Shown here: piece after piece, positions 21,321 through 33,994 of the stretch
How the letters are laid out: every line of letters begins with the position of its first letter
Numbering within the stretch: the first letter of the stretch is position 1
Origin: Trichobilharzia szidati
Lineage: Eukaryota > Platyhelminthes > Trematoda > Strigeidida > Schistosomatidae
Length of the DNA: 64,000 nucleotides
Reading direction: 5' to 3'
Assembly (NCBI GenBank): GCA_944472155.2
Contig: OX235277.1
Location: 27,972,804 to 28,036,803 of the forward strand
Translations under genes and position numbers: made by a program
The notes under the pieces: generated by a model
Databases searched by the model: none
What the model saw: the letters and a program-made list of their open reading frames with translations, nothing else
What the model was told of the DNA's origin: nothing

Positions 21321-21736
21321 ACACATATCCCTGGAGATTATAAAGTTTATAACTGAAATGAAAGATATTAGTTAGGAAATAATAAGTGATTTCTGTTAAT
21401 CTTAATTTAGATAGTATTTAAGAGAGTTGAATAAAAGGTAGAAATATATTGAGAAAAGAATAGTTTTGGTTTCCACATAAAACAGTGATGACCTGCGGCC
21501 GTGAAGCTTGTCAACGTTGAATTTGATTCTATGTATTATTGGTTCTCAGAAATAGCTGATTCTGATTTGGCTGTCTGAGCTAAGCCAAGAGCAAGAGAAA
21601 CGACCATCAGCTGTGTACGTTACCTCAGTCTGACTTACAAGCACTGATGGTTGACATGAGTGGTTTCTAAATGCTCACAAAAACCAAGAGTTTATGGCAC
21701 CATGTTATTTTATGACAGCACTGAATGCAGACTGCA

Positions 21737-21738
<2 letters not shown>

Positions 21739-21790
<52 letters not shown>
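21739..21790. repeat. (TA)n microsatellite
   Basis: Uninterrupted TA run of about 52 bp. Confidence 0.95.
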
Positions 21791-21792
<2 letters not shown>

Positions 21793-22341
21793 AATAAAGA
21801 CAAGCTGGCCTACTTCTGCCGTTTGCAACACCCGTATATTCTCTGTGTTCTCAGTGCTATTTGTTGAGTAATTTAAACAAACCTTTTTGAGAATCACTTC
21901 TGATTTCGTAAAGAAAAGAGGTGAAAAAGATGAAAAAATGATTTATTTATTCATTTGAAAGACTTTTAAGAATTTAACCCATTTCGCATAGCGGTCTTCA
22001 TTGAAAATCTACATAATGTGGTCATATTGCATTGGAAGTCATTGAATGGAAAGATACCACAATCCACAGCTACTTGATGTAGAATTCCAGTTAGAAGATT
22101 TAAACTAACTACTTTAGAAAGCGGTATTTGTTTATGACTAGCAACTAGAACAAGTAATTATTTTTTTGGACCTAATCTGTATTTACTGGAAATATTTCCC
22201 GTATAATTCAAATAATCAAAATCTTAGGGAACACAGCATTCACGGTAACAGATAATGCTGAAATATTAATATATGTGTACAACTTGGGCACTGTGATAGT
22301 AAGTAATTCCATAATAGTTTGTTTATTAGATATATCACACA

Positions 22342-23505
22342 GTGAAACAGTATTATTTACTGTATGACGTTTTGAACAAAATTTATTGTTCAGCGGACCT
22401 TATACGCCGAATGAAGCCGTTTCTAGGTGAGTCTAAGTGGTTTAATTTAATGCCCAAAACTAATAACCCCAGTAGGATGTATGGTGTTGTTAAAATTCAT
22501 AAGTCAGGATACCCTATTAGGCCTATAGTTGATTTTAGAAATTCACCTACTTATTATTTGTCTAAATATTTAGTCATGGTATCAAATCCCCTTAAAAGAC
22601 ACTCAAAATCTAGACTAACAAATTCTTATGGACTAAAACATAGATTACATAATTTAAAATTAGATAATGAAGAGAAAATGTTTAGTTTTGACATTGTCAG
22701 TTTATACACACGTATACCAATAAATATGACTATAGAGGCAGTCACAAACGAACTCATTTCTGACCAAGAACTCGAACTTAGGACAAAAGTGCCACTTGAG
22801 GACATAATGCTGGGAGTACAGCTATGCCTGACTTCCACAGTATTTAAATTTCAAAGGAAAATATACAAACAAACTGAAGGAGTTGCCATGGGATCACCAA
22901 TATCCCCGAGTGTAGCAGATATATTCATGAATAGGTGGGAAAGCATAGCGACTGAAACGTTCACCCCCACCCCAAAAGTATGGTGGAGGTATGTCGATGA
23001 CACATTCACTGTACCGAGAACACAAGATGTAGATAGATTCTTCGAATACATTAACTCAAAAAAGGAGGCAATTCAATTCACTTATGAATTGGAAAATCAG
23101 GAAGGGGAGCTCCCAATGTTAGATTGCAACGTAAAGAGGAAAGAAGATGAGGAGTTAAACACTAGTGTTTACAGGAAACTCACACCGTCAAACAGATATT
23201 TAAACTTCCGATCGTCCCATCCAATGTCAGTAAAAATAGGATTGGTGAAATGTTTAATTGACAGAGCACAAAAACTAAGTAGTACGAAAGAAAGTCTAAA
23301 ACAGGAACTGATACACATAAAAGAAGCTTTGAAACTTAATAATTACCCGGATAAATTAGTCAAGAAATATGTAAAGAAATGTAAAAATAAAATAAATAAT
23401 GATAGTAGCGATACTGTTAATAACAATAATAATGATAATAATATAGTGATAATAATAAGAATATTGATGAGGACACCAACAATAAGGAATCTAAATCATC
23501 AGTAG
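22342..23505 (+). pseudogene. PLE reverse transcriptase domain
   Basis: The first 17 or so residues are pseudo-LTR sequence read through; the PLE protein starts at ADLIRRMKP. RT blocks in order: MYGVVKIHKSGYPIRPIV (residues 48-65), SFDIVSLYTRIP (about 114), EGVAMGSPISPSVADIFM (about 178), the active-site WWRYVDDTFTV (about 213), and NRYLNFRSSHP (about 297). A basic, Asn-rich linker follows. The enzyme class copies PLE RNA and is related to telomerase RT. The N-terminus is missing and the endonuclease is in another frame, so it is probably inactive. Confidence 0.85.
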
Positions 23506-23509
23506 TAAT

Positions 23510-23995
23510 TCCATACAAGGAAGGAACCTCGGAAACCTTACACAGAATTCTTAACAAGGCAGGAATAGAAGTGGCTGGCATTCAAACCCACAAACTCAAT
23601 TAGAAACAAGCTTTGTCGGTTAAAGGATCAATCCTGTGGAGCCACTTAAACAAATTAATTTAGTTTGTCTAATACCATGCTGGAATGATTGTCAGGTTAA
23701 ATGCATAGGTGAAACTAGTAGAACAGGGGTAGTCAGACTAGCTGGACATAAAAACTTAGCAAAATCTGGATTAGTTGACCCTAATAACATAAGAAATCTA
23801 GAGAATAGTTCAGCTATAACACTACATGCAACTGCGCACAACCATACAATAGGATAGGATAAGATGACAGTTTTAAAATCTAATGTCACAGGCTGGAGGG
23901 AGAAACTGATAACAGAAGCTTTGTTTATCGAATCAACTAACAGGGAATACATGTAATAGGAATGATTCAACACCTGTCCACCCAGACATCTGAAA
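23510..23995 (+). pseudogene. PLE GIY-YIG region remnant
   Basis: After the RT frame, several frames together read PYKEGTSETLHRILNKAGI, the block VCLIPCWNDCQVKCIGETSR (23660-23720, where IGETSR is the YIG-Arg box) and ATAHNHTIG (near 23850). The end reads TEALFIESTNREYM-like sequence (23915-23960). Stops and frame changes show decay. A similar but more deleted piece lies at 13600-13990. Confidence 0.65.
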
Positions 23996-24829
23996 AATTC
24001 GACTACCCCAGCGACGATGAAGGGAACTTGAAAAGTACTCATCGAGTACTTCTGGTAGATTTCTTTTTTCTGACTGATTGTGATTCCAACATTTGATTAA
24101 TCGGAACAATAAAAATCAATAAAAGCTCGGTCAAAATTTTCCCCAGTGCTTAGCTTGATAACCACATCTACGAGACCATTGAAATTCATTGAAACACTCA
24201 ATCGCTGGTTGATACTGAAGATCATATTGTAACAGCAGAAGGTAAGACACGGAAGCAAGCGTACACTTTCAGTTGATTCAACGGCTGTTTATATATATGT
24301 ACAGTTTAAATTCTTTAGCCAATCACTGAGCGTTTGATTTTGGTTTACATTAAACGACATGAAACGTGAATGTTCAAATACACATATAGTATTCTGTTGT
24401 TAATGCAGTATTGAACTGTATGGGAATATGTGAGAATAATATCCCGTTGTGATAAATAGTCTGTATCAAACCACCACAATATGGCTAGCCAGAAAGGTAA
24501 AGCAAGAAGGAACTGTGGCAGGTAGCTGAATAAACAACAACATAATGCCCAACAAATATGCAGTAAGAAATAGAGAAGGACTGATAAAACAAAAAAGAAC
24601 AATGTGACTGTCAAATACATTTTTTTTTTCTTAGAAACGTGTAATAATTTTTATAGATGACATCTGTTGAGGAATTGTTAAACGTAGTAGCTAGAATCAT
24701 GTATTCAAATGACTCATAACGAAGGCGAAAACTCTCAGAATCCCTAATAATAGATAACAATAGATAATAACAGCTCATGATGAAATCCTCCATCCAATCA
24801 AACAAAATCCCTACAAAACCAATACTTGA

Positions 24830-25190
24830 AAATTAATCTGATGCTCACTAGCGACTCACCCTATTCAGCCAGTGACCTGGGGTTCTCGTGGAAAGCCATG
24901 GCCAGTAGGGTACAGCAGGTTGAAGATGAGGCAGTAGCTCATCGAAGAAGACTTTGCGAAATGGTCGTGCTATGTCGTGAATTGGCAGAAGTTAGAATTC
25001 ATGGGCTGGCCATTGGATTGGGTGCCAGTGGCTCAATGGTCTACGAGTTCACTTGTCTTGTAACCAGAAGGTCCTGGGTTCGAACCCCGGTGTGTGTGCA
25101 GATGAAGAGTCCCAAACTAGGACGAAACAGCTTTCCAGTACTCCTGGATTTTCCAGTGGTTCTCTAACTCATCCAATATGCAAGTATATT
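24830..25190 (+). repeat. Hammerhead/tRNA-headed repeat, CAGCTG family
   Basis: The unit has a 5' body ('ctcacccattcagccagtgacc', with small changes), a tRNA-like head at 25025-25092 with box A-like GTGGCTCAATGG and box B GGTTCGAACCCCG, then the hammerhead (25095-25143) and the tail 'ttttccagtggttctctaac'. Copies of the same order are at 51590-51990 (plus) and 50940-51350 (minus). From 24050 to 24830 I see only an uncertain RTE trace near 24550 ('cccaacaaatatgcag'). Confidence 0.7.
25095..25143 (+). ncRNA. Degraded hammerhead motif, CAGCTG family
   Basis: Core reads ATGAAGA instead of CTGAAGA; stem II GTCC/GGAC and GAAA are intact; stem III is CAGCTT instead of the palindrome CAGCTG. The first-base change and the stem III change make activity unlikely. 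Confidence 0.5.
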
Positions 25191-25849
25191 CTACCACGGT
25201 GACAGAATTCTATTTTCGCATGAAATTCTTTTAAGACTGTTACATCTAATATTTTCACCTTTAAACATTAAAGTTGTACTTTATTTTGCATTTTGCATTT
25301 TGTGTTAATTAGACCGTTTGTGATTCACTGGACTGTTGTACATTTCTTGTCTGAATTCATATTTTGTTAACTGCGAGCTAATTTTGAGTTCAACTATTGT
25401 GATCTTGGTGTTTGGCTGCCGGATAACATCATATTTGAAGGTTTGTACCATGTTTATCTGATAAATTTCCTTGAATAGAACAATAATCTTGCAGCTCTTC
25501 AACATTCTGTAATCAATATAATTTGATTTGGAACGTTTTGGTTTATTTTGGATTTGGTCGCGTTTATTTGGAAAAATTTTGTTTTATTTCTGCTTGACTG
25601 AAGACTGCAAGTCTGTCTCCTGAAAGCTTATCCGTCTGGCTTTTCTAGTCTGTGGATCGGGTTGAAGTGTCTTTAGAACACATTTTATAAATGCAATAAT
25701 ATCATATGCTAATCCAGTTATGATTGTAGAATGTATCAAAGAATACTTCTAAATTATTATTGGTTGCAAGCTCTTCTCAATCAGAACATCTTGAAAGAAT
25801 TGTAGAGAGTCAATATAAGAATGGAATTTACCCACTATGTTAATAATTT

Positions 25850-25965
25850 CGTAACAGAATAATCTTTGTGTTTGATAAAACATACAGTGATACAGAATTT
25901 TTTAATAATGATGACGTTTTGAGGACAATTTATTGCTCATAATCATATCGAAGTGAAGAGTTTCG
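25850..25965 (+). repeat. PLE (third type) pseudo-LTR fragment
   Basis: 'gataaaacatacagtgatacag', 'atgatgacgttttgaggac' and 'aatttattgctcataatcatatc' match the pseudo-LTR pieces at 16975-17080 and 22300-22390. No coding part follows. Confidence 0.55.
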
Positions 25966-26112
25966 AAATGCTATATTTATGTTTGTCAGTAATATTGTTC
26001 ATATTCTGTAGTCACTGCTATCTATTCTGTACCTTATATCTACTTGAAGAAGTTCAATATTGTGACATAATATTAAGTCTAGGTTTTTGTTTCCTGTCGC
26101 TAGGCATATGCA

Positions 26113-26520
26113 CTATCTCCATTCACATATTTCCATAGGTTCCAAAAGCTCACTATAGTTCTTAGATTCCACACAAATGTCCCAATCCACTCCAAGAAAG
26201 CTGGAGTCACCAAGAACAACTTTGCAATCAAATCCCTTTCTTTGTGTCAGCATTTCACCTTCTAATGTTCTACAGATATCCTTCTGTGCTTCTGAGACAT
26301 TTAATACCTTAGTATTAGCTTTGAAATGTGGTATATTTGTATGTAAGTTAGTCTTGGTTACTTGTCTCTGGGTTATTGTTTTACCCGAAACAGTTTTAAT
26401 AATCTTGAATTTCCACAGAGATGGCCATAATGTCCTCAGATTTTCCAAAGTGGTTAGCTGTAATGTTGTTGTCAAATCTGAAGAGTATGGGATACGAACA
26501 TTTGATGGATGCATCAGCAA
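26113..26520 (-). CDS. Unclassified ORF, possibly LTR-retroelement protease region
   Basis: A 135-codon minus-strand frame without low complexity. It contains SLWKFKIIKTVSG, a run of Gln/Arg/Thr residues, and VVLGDSSFLGVDWD near residue 106. The last block has the shape of the C-terminal ILGxD(F/W) motif of retroelement aspartic proteases, but I do not see a convincing D-T/S-G active site. The minus strand upstream (26560-26800) gives broken frames with ISKKIWKISLF. I offer it as an old LTR-element fragment with low confidence; it could be chance, since an overlapping plus-strand frame is also open. Confidence 0.25.
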   Translation of the reverse strand: MLMHPSNVRIPYSSDLTTTLQLTTLENLRTLWPSLWKFKIIKTVSGKTITQRQVTKTNLHTNIPHFKANTKVLNVSEAQKDICRTLEGEMLTQRKGFDCKVVLGDSSFLGVDWDICVESKNYSELLEPMEICEWR

Positions 26521-27249
26521 GTTGTATTTAGGAGATTTTTGGCTCTATCTGACATATTGTACGTCATAGCATTCTGTCTAAAATGTATCTTCTGTTCAAT
26601 AAAGTACTCAAAGCGTCAGCCGCGTTGTGAGACCCTATTGCGTTTCTCAGTCAGTATGAGTTATTTTGTACTTCACACCCAAAAGCTTCAGAATAGTGAG
26701 ATCTTCCATATCTTTTTTGATATTAGAGACTGTCTCCGGTATCCAATATTCAATATTTGTTTTGCGAACTAGTGTGAAGCAAATTTATTTCTTTAGGCTT
26801 GCTTCTTGGTTGTAAGTTGAAGGTTCTTGATTTTCAGCAAACTTCTGCCTTATTTGTCCCACCACTCAGCTATAATAGCTTTTGTTAAGGCCGAAAAATA
26901 TCAGATTATACGTTCATTGTAAAATAGTAAAAATAAGGAATCCACTGCACATCATGGTTGTTAATTGGGATTGAATAAGGACACGAACTGGTTCAGCGCG
27001 CAGTACGAATGACACAACTTTCCTCTCCAACTTCTTGCTTTCCACTATTGGCAATCATCTGTGGCTCGTACCTGATCCGTACATCCCCTATTCGGATCCT
27101 TTGCTTCAATTTCTTTTTCTCTCCGCAAATACCTTCGGGCTGCTGGCATACTCTTGCTTGGAGTGAGCAACTGCATACCAAAAAAAGACTACTTCATCAC
27201 TACAATTCTGTACGTCTTTACTTCTATATTTTGGGACAATTATAGCTGA

Positions 27250-28400
27250 CCAAGCAACTGTATTTTATATGTATATTAATTTGTGTGAACTGAATTCCTC
27301 TCTACATATCTACATACATGTTTGTATTTGTTTTGTCCTTTTTATTTCGCGTATAAATGAGCTTAGCCGTTTAGTCCAGAACACTTTGGTCACCTACAAA
27401 CAGGAGCGGTGTATGAAGACTGGTTATATATGGTTTGCTGTATGCGGTATATCAAGAGTGTACTGCTACTGTGAATGGAGTTATTCCTTTCACCTTTTAG
27501 TCGTTCAGTGAAAACTGCAGTAGTAATAATAATAACAAATAATTAGTTTATGGTATGTAGACTTAGAAAGACAAATGAACGAGTGAATAGGTAAACGATT
27601 CAAAGTAATAATTCGATGTAAGTAAATGAATAAATAGATTAGTCGGAAGAGTGAAACGTGGGAGAATTCGCGATGGTAAATTAAGAGTTTAGATTATACC
27701 AGTTAACAGTGATGTGTATAAATTTTAAGGCGATAGGACACAACTGCTGATAAACAGTTCCAGGGACGGCTTACTCGAAATGAAAAGAAGTGGGGGCGTA
27801 CTCATTTCTTTGTGATCCGCAGTCCTTAGGGGAATACCACGAGTAGGTCCATAATGACCAGATGGCAGGACACCTCTGTTTGTATGATTCTGGTCAAATG
27901 TAACCTTATAAGCAGTAGTTAGATCACCACTGAGCTGAGTGAAAAATCTCTACGGTCTATCTTGGAGACCCACCACCCCTTTTGTCACTCGGCTTTAAGA
28001 TCTTTCTAAAGGGTCGGCGTCCATTTTAAGTAACGGGGGAGCAATAGTATGAGTGAAGATAAAGGCTAGTCTTTATCCGATAGCTATCGAGAGGTCTATT
28101 AGCGCATAATATATCAGACGTTATAACAGATGTTCTGCCTGACTAAAAACAGTGAAACGTAACACATGATATCAATACAGAATTCTTCCGGGTCCGTAAT
28201 ACAAAACCAACTACCTGAGGAAATTCTAACCGTAGTTGGCCGCCTCCGTTCTACCTATACATGTATACAGAAGCGGAAGTGCGGCAAGTTTGATTTGTGA
28301 TGCTGTATATCCTCATGTGGGGATAAAGGCTATCGCGATGCATTTTTGCGCATAGTGTGGGTTATCGTGTTCATGCCCACGGAGGCGTTCTAAGCGTCTA
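27250..28400. other. No supported gene
   Basis: Nothing recognisable apart from short frames. 27720-28330 is more GC-rich than its surroundings and could be an unrecognised repeat. Confidence 0.3.
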
Positions 28401-28416
28401 TTTTTGAAGGAATAGG

Positions 28417-28644
28417 GTGTATTTGGATACTTTTAGGCCTATGCAGGCGAAAAAAGTGATATTTTTGTATTGTATTCGTAATAATGAGTGTGAGTGGTTT
28501 GATCTGCGGTATGAATTTTTACGAAAAAGGAATGAACTAAGAGAAATTATGTACAGAAATGACTTTTATTTGGTTTGGGAACTCAAAAGGCTTATATTTG
28601 TTACACAGGCAGTAGATTACTCTCTGCAGCCTACGGATATGTAG
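28417..28644 (+). CDS. Small ORF of unknown origin
   Basis: A 75-codon frame with mixed composition and a basic, helical-looking centre (RYEFLRKRNELREIMYRNDF). I do not recognise it and see no splice sites or repeat edge that explain it. It may be a retroelement fragment or chance. Confidence 0.2.
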   Translation: MYLDTFRPMQAKKVIFLYCIRNNECEWFDLRYEFLRKRNELREIMYRNDFYLVWELKRLIFVTQAVDYSLQPTDM

Positions 28645-29804
28645 TTACACTAATTTTGATATTTTGGATTGAAAGACTTTCCACTGAACTATTCCCAGTC
28701 CTCCGGAATCCTCACATCTGCCCACATCTGTCTCATTTTTCTTAGAACTTTACCACCTTCTAAGTCTTCAGTGTAATAGAAGGCCCGATAGCTAGGATGG
28801 TATGGCAGATAACTGATAAAATCAGAAAATTAAGAGTCCTAAAATAGGACCCTGTGAAGCCACCGTTGCTGAACTGTGCCAGAGTAATCGGGAACGACCG
28901 ACCTTGGCACAGAATTCCCTACCACCTGCGTAGTTCGATCATTTCATGCTAATAATAGGTTTGTTACAGAAGAACGTCCTCCTCCAAAACCATTTGTGCT
29001 TCACGGAATGCGTTCTTCCTGTCAAGCTGTTGCCTCGTATGATCATCAGTCAGACTTTCTACTAGTTCTGATGATAATAAGAGCAGAGCTACTGCCACTT
29101 CTTGACAGGCTCCAAAACAAATTTGCGCCCATTCCTTATACTATTGACAGTTACAGTCTCTGAGTCGGTAGTTCAGTCATACCAGCCAGATAAGTTCCAC
29201 ATCTATTCCTTGGAATACGACGTGTTTTTTCCTGTCTAACCGGAAAATACCTATATTGTGAATTATCCTATTGGGAAACCTGATCTTCCTAGCCGGTGAA
29301 TTAAATTCAACCATTATTTCCGATATCGGATTCGACCTTGACGCGCCTTTCGATTAGTACGCTACATTTGCTCAGTTACATAAAACTCTTATTTCTCTGG
29401 CGTTTCTAACCAGGAAGTTGTGGAATTTATTGTAATTATTTGACTTCCGAACATTGAGCCTGTGGATATAATCTTGTTGACTTATAATACTTATAACTAA
29501 CTGTTTGGTAAATTGTGACCGCCTAAAGTTAAATAATATCTATAATTGTATATGTTGTTGGAATTACATACCCAAGTTGACCCAGGTCAGTAATTCTAAG
29601 GCTTTGATATCATTTTTAGCTGTATTTGGCAGTAATACTACTGCTACGGGTTCTTTTGTTGTTGTTGCGCTGCCCTTCCTGTTGTGAACTTTTTCCTTTT
29701 CTTGGTGTTGTTCTGATTGCTTTATTCCTTGTTTTCCCGATTCTAGGGGGAGCAACCCAAAAAGTTTCTCCTCTGGAAACTATATATTAATGTAACAATC
29801 CCCT

Positions 29805-30690
29805 TCTCAGGCGTGAGGCTAGCAACTCCAACCTGTAAACAAAGTTGCTACAGAAACCTCAGCATGATGGGTCTCCTTGAGACAAAAGAAAAAGTCTGTG
29901 TGTGGAAAATGGATCGTCCGCATAATGTACAAGACTGGCATAGCTACCCAGACTACAAACGAGACGAAAAGATACGGAGTTCACATACTGGGAATATGGG
30001 AAGGCAGATGGAATGGGAGTGGACTCACCGAATGGTCAACGGGAGAGTCGATGGTCTACTCGAGTCACCCAGAAGACAACCAAGTGCACACCGAGGGTGT
30101 GGCTATCATGATGTCACCAACGGCAGTGAAGGCCCTGATGCAATGGGAGGCGATCTTGGCCAGGATAATGATCACCAGATTCAACTCCAACGGGAGGAAA
30201 GTGTCAATTATGTAATGTTATATACCCATAAACACCGCAGACCTCGAGAAGAAAGAAAAGTTTTGCAGACAACTACAAGCAACAATAGACAATACCCCAA
30301 ATGGTGACATTAAAATACTAATGAGAGACATGAACGCCAAACTGGGACCAGACCACACGGGAAGAGAACTCATCATGGGTAGAGAAGCTCTCGGAGAAAT
30401 GAATGAAAATGGAGAACTCTTCGCCGACTTCTGCGCCTTCAGTGAACTAGTGATTGGCGGCAGCGTATACAAACACAAGGATATCCACAAGGCTACATGG
30501 GTGTCACCAGATGGGCGAACCAAAAACCAAATTGACTTCATCTCAATCTCAAGGAAGTGGAGGCGCAGCTTACTGGACACAAAAGTAAGAAGAGGAGCAG
30601 ACGTTGGCTCAGACCACTACCTCGTACAAGGGACAATCCAAATCACATTAAAAGCTTTCAAAGGAGGCAGCAGACTGACGTGCTAATATG
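29805..30690 (+). mobile_element. RTE element, 5' half only
   Basis: It starts 'ggcgtgaggctagcaactcc', as in the SR2-like leader, and carries the endonuclease domain in two frames. GIWEGRWNGSG and HPEDNQVHTEGVAIMM are in the frame of 29877-30215. MRDMNAKLGPDHTGREL, KNQIDFISISRKWRR and GSDHYLVQG are in the frame of 30321-30686. The sequence is a sister lineage of the 1040 copy (many synonymous and some amino acid changes). It ends abruptly at about 30690 at the border with a different element. Confidence 0.75.
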
Positions 30691-32471
30691 TCCTTAGGCC
30701 TCAGTGACACCACAGATATGTGGTACTGAGAATGACAATCAATGTCGTCCAAGTGTCCTACCCGAATCCTAGGAAAATAACGACAATGGGCTGGCTGTGG
30801 GACTCACTGTCAGCTGCCTGTATAGCAATGTGAGAGGGCTGAGAGGGAAATTAGATGAACTCAGAAACCTCCAGTCACAAATACACCTTAAAACAGTCAT
30901 CCTTACTGAATCTTGGCTGACCTCCACTATCGCCGACAAGGAAATCAGTACAAGTGGTGTGGTTCTGGTCAGGCGAGACAGGGATAACAAGGAACTAGAG
31001 GGAGTTGACATACTTTGACAAGCAACTTAAATGCGTACATGCAACGGACCTATCACTTATTGAACTCCCAGACTCCGTATGGTGTCATTTCACCATAGGC
31101 CACACCAAGCATTCACTGAGTGGCATCTACCGATCACCCACCTGTGGAGCAGATCACAAACAGCCACTGATCAGCACCATCACAGGGATACAGGATTTGG
31201 GCTATGACTGAATCATCATAGCTAGGGATTTCAATGCTCCATCCCTGAACCTCGGCTTAGGGAGAATTCGGTTCAGATCTACTGCAAACCATTCGAAATA
31301 CAGGACTGACTGAGATTGTTGGAGAAGAAACTTAGTGGGGCTCTAGTGGAAAGTCGTCGAAACTTGATTGTATTCTAACTAGTGACCAACTACTTGCCAA
31401 AAATGTCCAAATCATGACCCTCCTAGAACTAACCACACAGTCATAGGGTTCGACTGTGTGAATGCTTACGGTGGGACGCTATGCGGCCATGTGTGCTCTA
31501 TAACAAGGTGGACTATGCTGAAATGCAGAAGATTTTTTCCGACGCAGAATGGCCTTTAGTTATCTGTGGATGAACAGTGGGAAGTGGTAAAAGAGATTAT
31601 TCACACGACAATCTTGGATACCATCCCTATAGTTACAACACAGCCAAAAAATATCCTCATGGCTGAAGAGAGGCGCGCAATGTATTCTGCAAGCAAAGTG
31701 GAAGGCTGGTCTACGTGGCGAGCATCCAAGATTCAGACCGACCGCGATGCATACTTGCAACCTAGGAATCCGTGCAACGTGAGAGTCAGGATTGACAGGA
31801 GGTCACTTCAGGTTAACATCACCAAAAACTCCTAGAGAACCGCTGAAGCCTGTGCCGATTCATGTTGGAGAGAAAATCAACCAACCAAGGGGCAAACGGT
31901 CAATACCTAATTAGTTTGGAGATGGCTGAAACATTCAGTTTAGGCTTCGCCAAACAGTTAAACATCAATGTGGGTTTTACTGCTACTGACCAAATGGCAG
32001 CACGGGGGGAAAATATAGAGGCTACTCTCCAAATAAAATCGACAGTAGTACCAGGGAAGCTATAGAGACTCACATTTGGAAAGTCCCCAGGTTGTGACGA
32101 CATCATTATCATTATATAGTTATCAAGCCATCTGTCCTGAAACAGTGCGCCAAAGCCCTTATGCAAATTGTTCCAGCACACGATGGATTCGCGGAAACTG
32201 CCAAGGGAGTGAAAATCAGCCATTCTTTCCACAGATTTTCAAGGGTGGGAATGGGCGAAATGCCACTAGTTATAGACAGGTAGCCCTGCTCCCAGTGGTA
32301 TCAAAAGTACTGGAAAGTATAATCGATTACCTCATCAGGGAGCACCTCGATAGGACTAATAGACTCCATGAAGCCCAACACGGTTTCAGGAAAGGCAAAT
32401 CCTGTACAACAAACCTACCATTTTGGTGAGAGCTGGCTGCTAGCCGAAGTTGGTAGACAGTAATTGACGTC

Positions 32472-32727
32472 AATGTTTATGTCCCCAATATTGGTGGTGA
32501 GAAAATGAGAACAAAGGCTTTGCGTAGGCGGATACAGTTAGCATATAGATGATCTGACACAGCCACAAAGAGATGCAAGGTTAACTTTCTGTGAGAAACA
32601 ACCAATCAAAAGATTGTATTTTCTACTAACAACAATCTACAATAATGTACAGTAAAATCTATAAATATGTGTTGACTTTCCTTAATAAACGATCTTTTGT
32701 TTGGCCCTTGTCTTCTGTTGTTACACT
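32472..32727. mobile_element. Possible solo LTR inside the CR1-like RT
   Basis: About 255 bp with no RT homology interrupt the RT domain. It begins TGTTTATG, ends GTTGTTACA (TG...CA form) and contains AATAAA near 32685 followed by a T-rich stretch, as LTRs often do. I found no clear flanking duplication, so the boundaries are uncertain. Confidence 0.35.
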
Positions 32728-33511
32728 ATCAGCTTGGGACGATTGGATATCATGATGGGATATGAATATTCCAGTCCATTTGGTCTTCCTAGATTTTGAG
32801 GAGACATTTGACACAGTTCACCAGGACCTTCTCTTACACAAAATAAGTCAGGCAGGTACAGATGAACCTTTTCTGTCATGGTTGAAGGATTAACCAGCTG
32901 AAAGGAAATTATGTACTAAAGTCAATCAATTCCGATCATCTTGGCAAGACTCGTCATCAGAAGTGTAGCAGGGTTCCATAATAGGGCCTCTGATATCTAT
33001 GGTTATTATCAATGACCTACCATGCCGTCTAAGCTGCCCGACTCTTCTATACGCTGACGACGTAAAGGTATGGAGGGCGATAAAGTGTCCAAAGGACTAG
33101 GAAAGGCCGCAGGCAGATCTAAAGCTTCTGGAAGACTGGGTGGCTGATAGTGGTATGACTTTCAGCCTGAAAAAGTGCAAAGTGGCGAAATTGCGCACCT
33201 GTGGGCTGAAGAATGCAAGTTACACACTATGCAACGAAAGCTTGTCCTGCACAACGTCGGAGTGTGACTTAAGTCTAACTCTAACGGAATAAATGGACAC
33301 AAGCGTACATTACACGAGGGATGTAGCGATGGCATATGCGGCCATACACTTTACACATAGACAGTTAGGTGCACTCACTCCTGAGCTCTTCCTAAGGTTG
33401 TACAAAACATACGCCAGACCACACCTTGAAGTGCATGATATTATTGCACCCCCAATGCTTAAAAGAGACGTGAAACTCTTGGAAAGAGTCCGAAGTTAGG
33501 AGACAAAAGGA

Positions 33512-33994
33512 GTGGTTGGTCTCCGAAATAAACCATATAATGGAAGGCTAAAGAAATTAGGCCTATTCACACTTAGCTACCGTCGGCTTAGAGGGAATTT
33601 GATTACTGCCTACAAAATAACAAATGATCAGAATCACCCAAACAAAGGTGTTCTGCCATTAAGTAGGTATAGGCTTCCTTGTGGAAATCGCAGAACGACA
33701 GATCATCAAAGGGCAGAGACTCGGTTGAGCTCCCACGTCTTTTCACTGCATGTGTACCATCCCTGGAACTCCTTACGGGCAGATGTAGCCACATCAACGT
33801 CCGTGGACAGCTCTAAGCGAAGGTTGGATAATCCTGCAGCGATACAAGGACTGCGTCCAAATGGCCTATCCCCTGAAATTCCCATACGCCATTCACGGGT
33901 AGACACCTCAATTCGTCATTTCACTTCTATATATTCTCTCCCGTATTTCTCTTCTGACAACTCCAACTACTATACCTTTTATTATTATGGCTGA
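33512..33994 (+). pseudogene. CR1-like RT C-terminal tail
   Basis: The longest open part of the CR1-like element (160 codons). It reads GLRNKPYNGRLKKLGLFTL, YRRLRGNLITAYKITND, then RYRLPCGNRRTTDHQRAETR and FSLHVYHPWNSLRADV, the usual C-terminal region of CR1/jockey RTs in which the product ends with a short hydrophobic tail. It lacks the catalytic blocks, which lie upstream in other frames. Confidence 0.7.

Larger units (their letters stand above)
22295..24045 (+). mobile_element. PLE: Penelope-like element (third type), plus strand
   Basis: A pseudo-LTR fragment (22295-22393) runs straight into a 5'-truncated coding region at about 22394. RT (to 23505) and GIY-YIG remnants (23630-23990) follow. 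A pseudo-LTR abutting a truncated ORF is the usual tandem arrangement of PLE copies. It is the most complete PLE RT domain in the window. Confidence 0.8.

Noticed and set aside
23692..24042. Minus-strand ORF over the PLE GIY-YIG region
   Set aside because: It is the antisense shadow of a PLE; the same frame shape occurs at 17097-17333 because the element there lies on the other strand.
24480..24600. RTE 3' fragment
   Set aside because: Only 'cccaacaaatatgcag' and a few neighbouring bases match; too short to call.
25025..25092. tRNA gene
   Set aside because: Box A and B are good, but no cloverleaf with a closed acceptor stem can be drawn and the block belongs to a dispersed hammerhead repeat.
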